From contig NZ_NSJZ01000001.1 in assembly GCF_002287065.1 (NCBI RefSeq), positions 124,001-188,000 on the forward strand: 64,000 nt of DNA, given 5' to 3'. The stretch is from Paracoccus salipaludis. Its GTDB lineage: Bacteria > Pseudomonadota > Alphaproteobacteria > Rhodobacterales > Rhodobacteraceae. Of this stretch, positions 63,951 to 64,000 are shown piece by piece; within the stretch, counting starts at the first letter, position 1; every line of letters begins with the position of its first letter. Under the pieces are notes generated by a model that saw nothing but the letters and a program-made list of their open reading frames with translations, had not been told where the DNA came from and did not search any database. Both the position numbers and the translations under genes were made by a program.

Positions 63951-64000
63951 ATGAATCAGGAACCTGCCGCAACCCCAACCCCGGGCCGTCCCTCCTTGCC
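63951..64000 (+). CDS. Start of a gene cut by the window end
   Basis: ATG at 63951 follows an AAGGGA site 8-13 bases upstream and opens MNQEPAATPTPGRPSL with no stop before the edge. Too little is visible to name it. A purine-catabolism gene is possible from context. Confidence 0.45.
   Translation, partial: MNQEPAATPTPGRPSL

Overview
The window is a 64-kb piece of a GC-rich alphaproteobacterial chromosome. Gene content, gene order and protein sequences look most like Rhodobacteraceae, and Paracoccus or a close relative is my best guess. Pointers are the hemY-mic60-hemD operon facing tsaD, a DUF6478-like gene, the secA / parvulin / argJ / mutT block, rimP-nusA-ylxR-infB, and an ancestral-type alphaproteobacterial flagellar gene order. 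Coding density is very high, and many neighbouring genes overlap by ATGA or GTGA. I see no rRNA, tRNA, insertion sequence, prophage or CRISPR array. The first gene (hemY) and the last are cut by the window edges.

Layout. 1-3633 (minus): hemY, mic60 and hemD, linking haem synthesis with membrane architecture. 3695-6773 (plus): tsaD, gpsA and three small genes (YciI, EVE, DUF1761), mostly overlapping. 6857-8701: an ABC exporter, then a 48-codon gene. 8935-12467: map, a CinA-type gene, a GNAT gene and two family-restricted genes. 12484-16749 (minus): ilvD, azlD, azlC and a cardiolipin synthase. 16836-19098 (plus): accD-folC. 19218-22416 (minus): zapE, a DUF1289 gene, ruvX and ccmI. 22681-24075: two tiny membrane-anchored genes and sodB. 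24261-27828 (plus): a yfgM-like gene, bamB and der. 27916-31256: a proline iminopeptidase facing ubiG, then marR, a nitrilase-family gene and grxC. 31469-33829 (plus): the two-gene carboxyspermidine pathway. 34044-39594 (plus): rimP-nusA-ylxR-infB behind a leader with its own intrinsic terminator. 39822-45682: a 42-codon gene, mutT-argJ-ppi (minus) and secA (plus). 45931-47780 (minus): a glycosyltransferase coupled to a DUF429 gene.

48226-54306 is a flagellar block, flgB-flgC-fliE-fliQ-flgF-flgG-flgA-flgH-fliL, with fliI divergent. It stops abruptly at fliL. 54454-59025 looks like a stress and envelope region: two DUF2382 genes, a Crp/Fnr regulator, and an extensin-like protein coupled to an L,D-transpeptidase. 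59208-63740 holds an enoyl-CoA hydratase-family gene and a GntR/HutC regulator facing an Fsr-type exporter and a fused allantoinase (PuuE)-OHCU decarboxylase, which points to purine/allantoin catabolism.

The least expected signals lie between genes. (1) Three stress-type transcription units carry a GRAAC-N17-CGTT promoter pattern like that of the alphaproteobacterial general-stress sigma factor EcfG. (2) rimP has a leader with an early terminator. (3) A dispersed intergenic element with core GGGATATTTGGG...GAAGAAG occurs at least five times. (4) Two GC-rich structured gaps flank the DUF429/glycosyltransferase pair. I see no defence island or obviously new multi-gene machine. The best candidates for something undescribed are the small stress-promoter-linked proteins, the 42-residue protein downstream of infB and the dispersed element.
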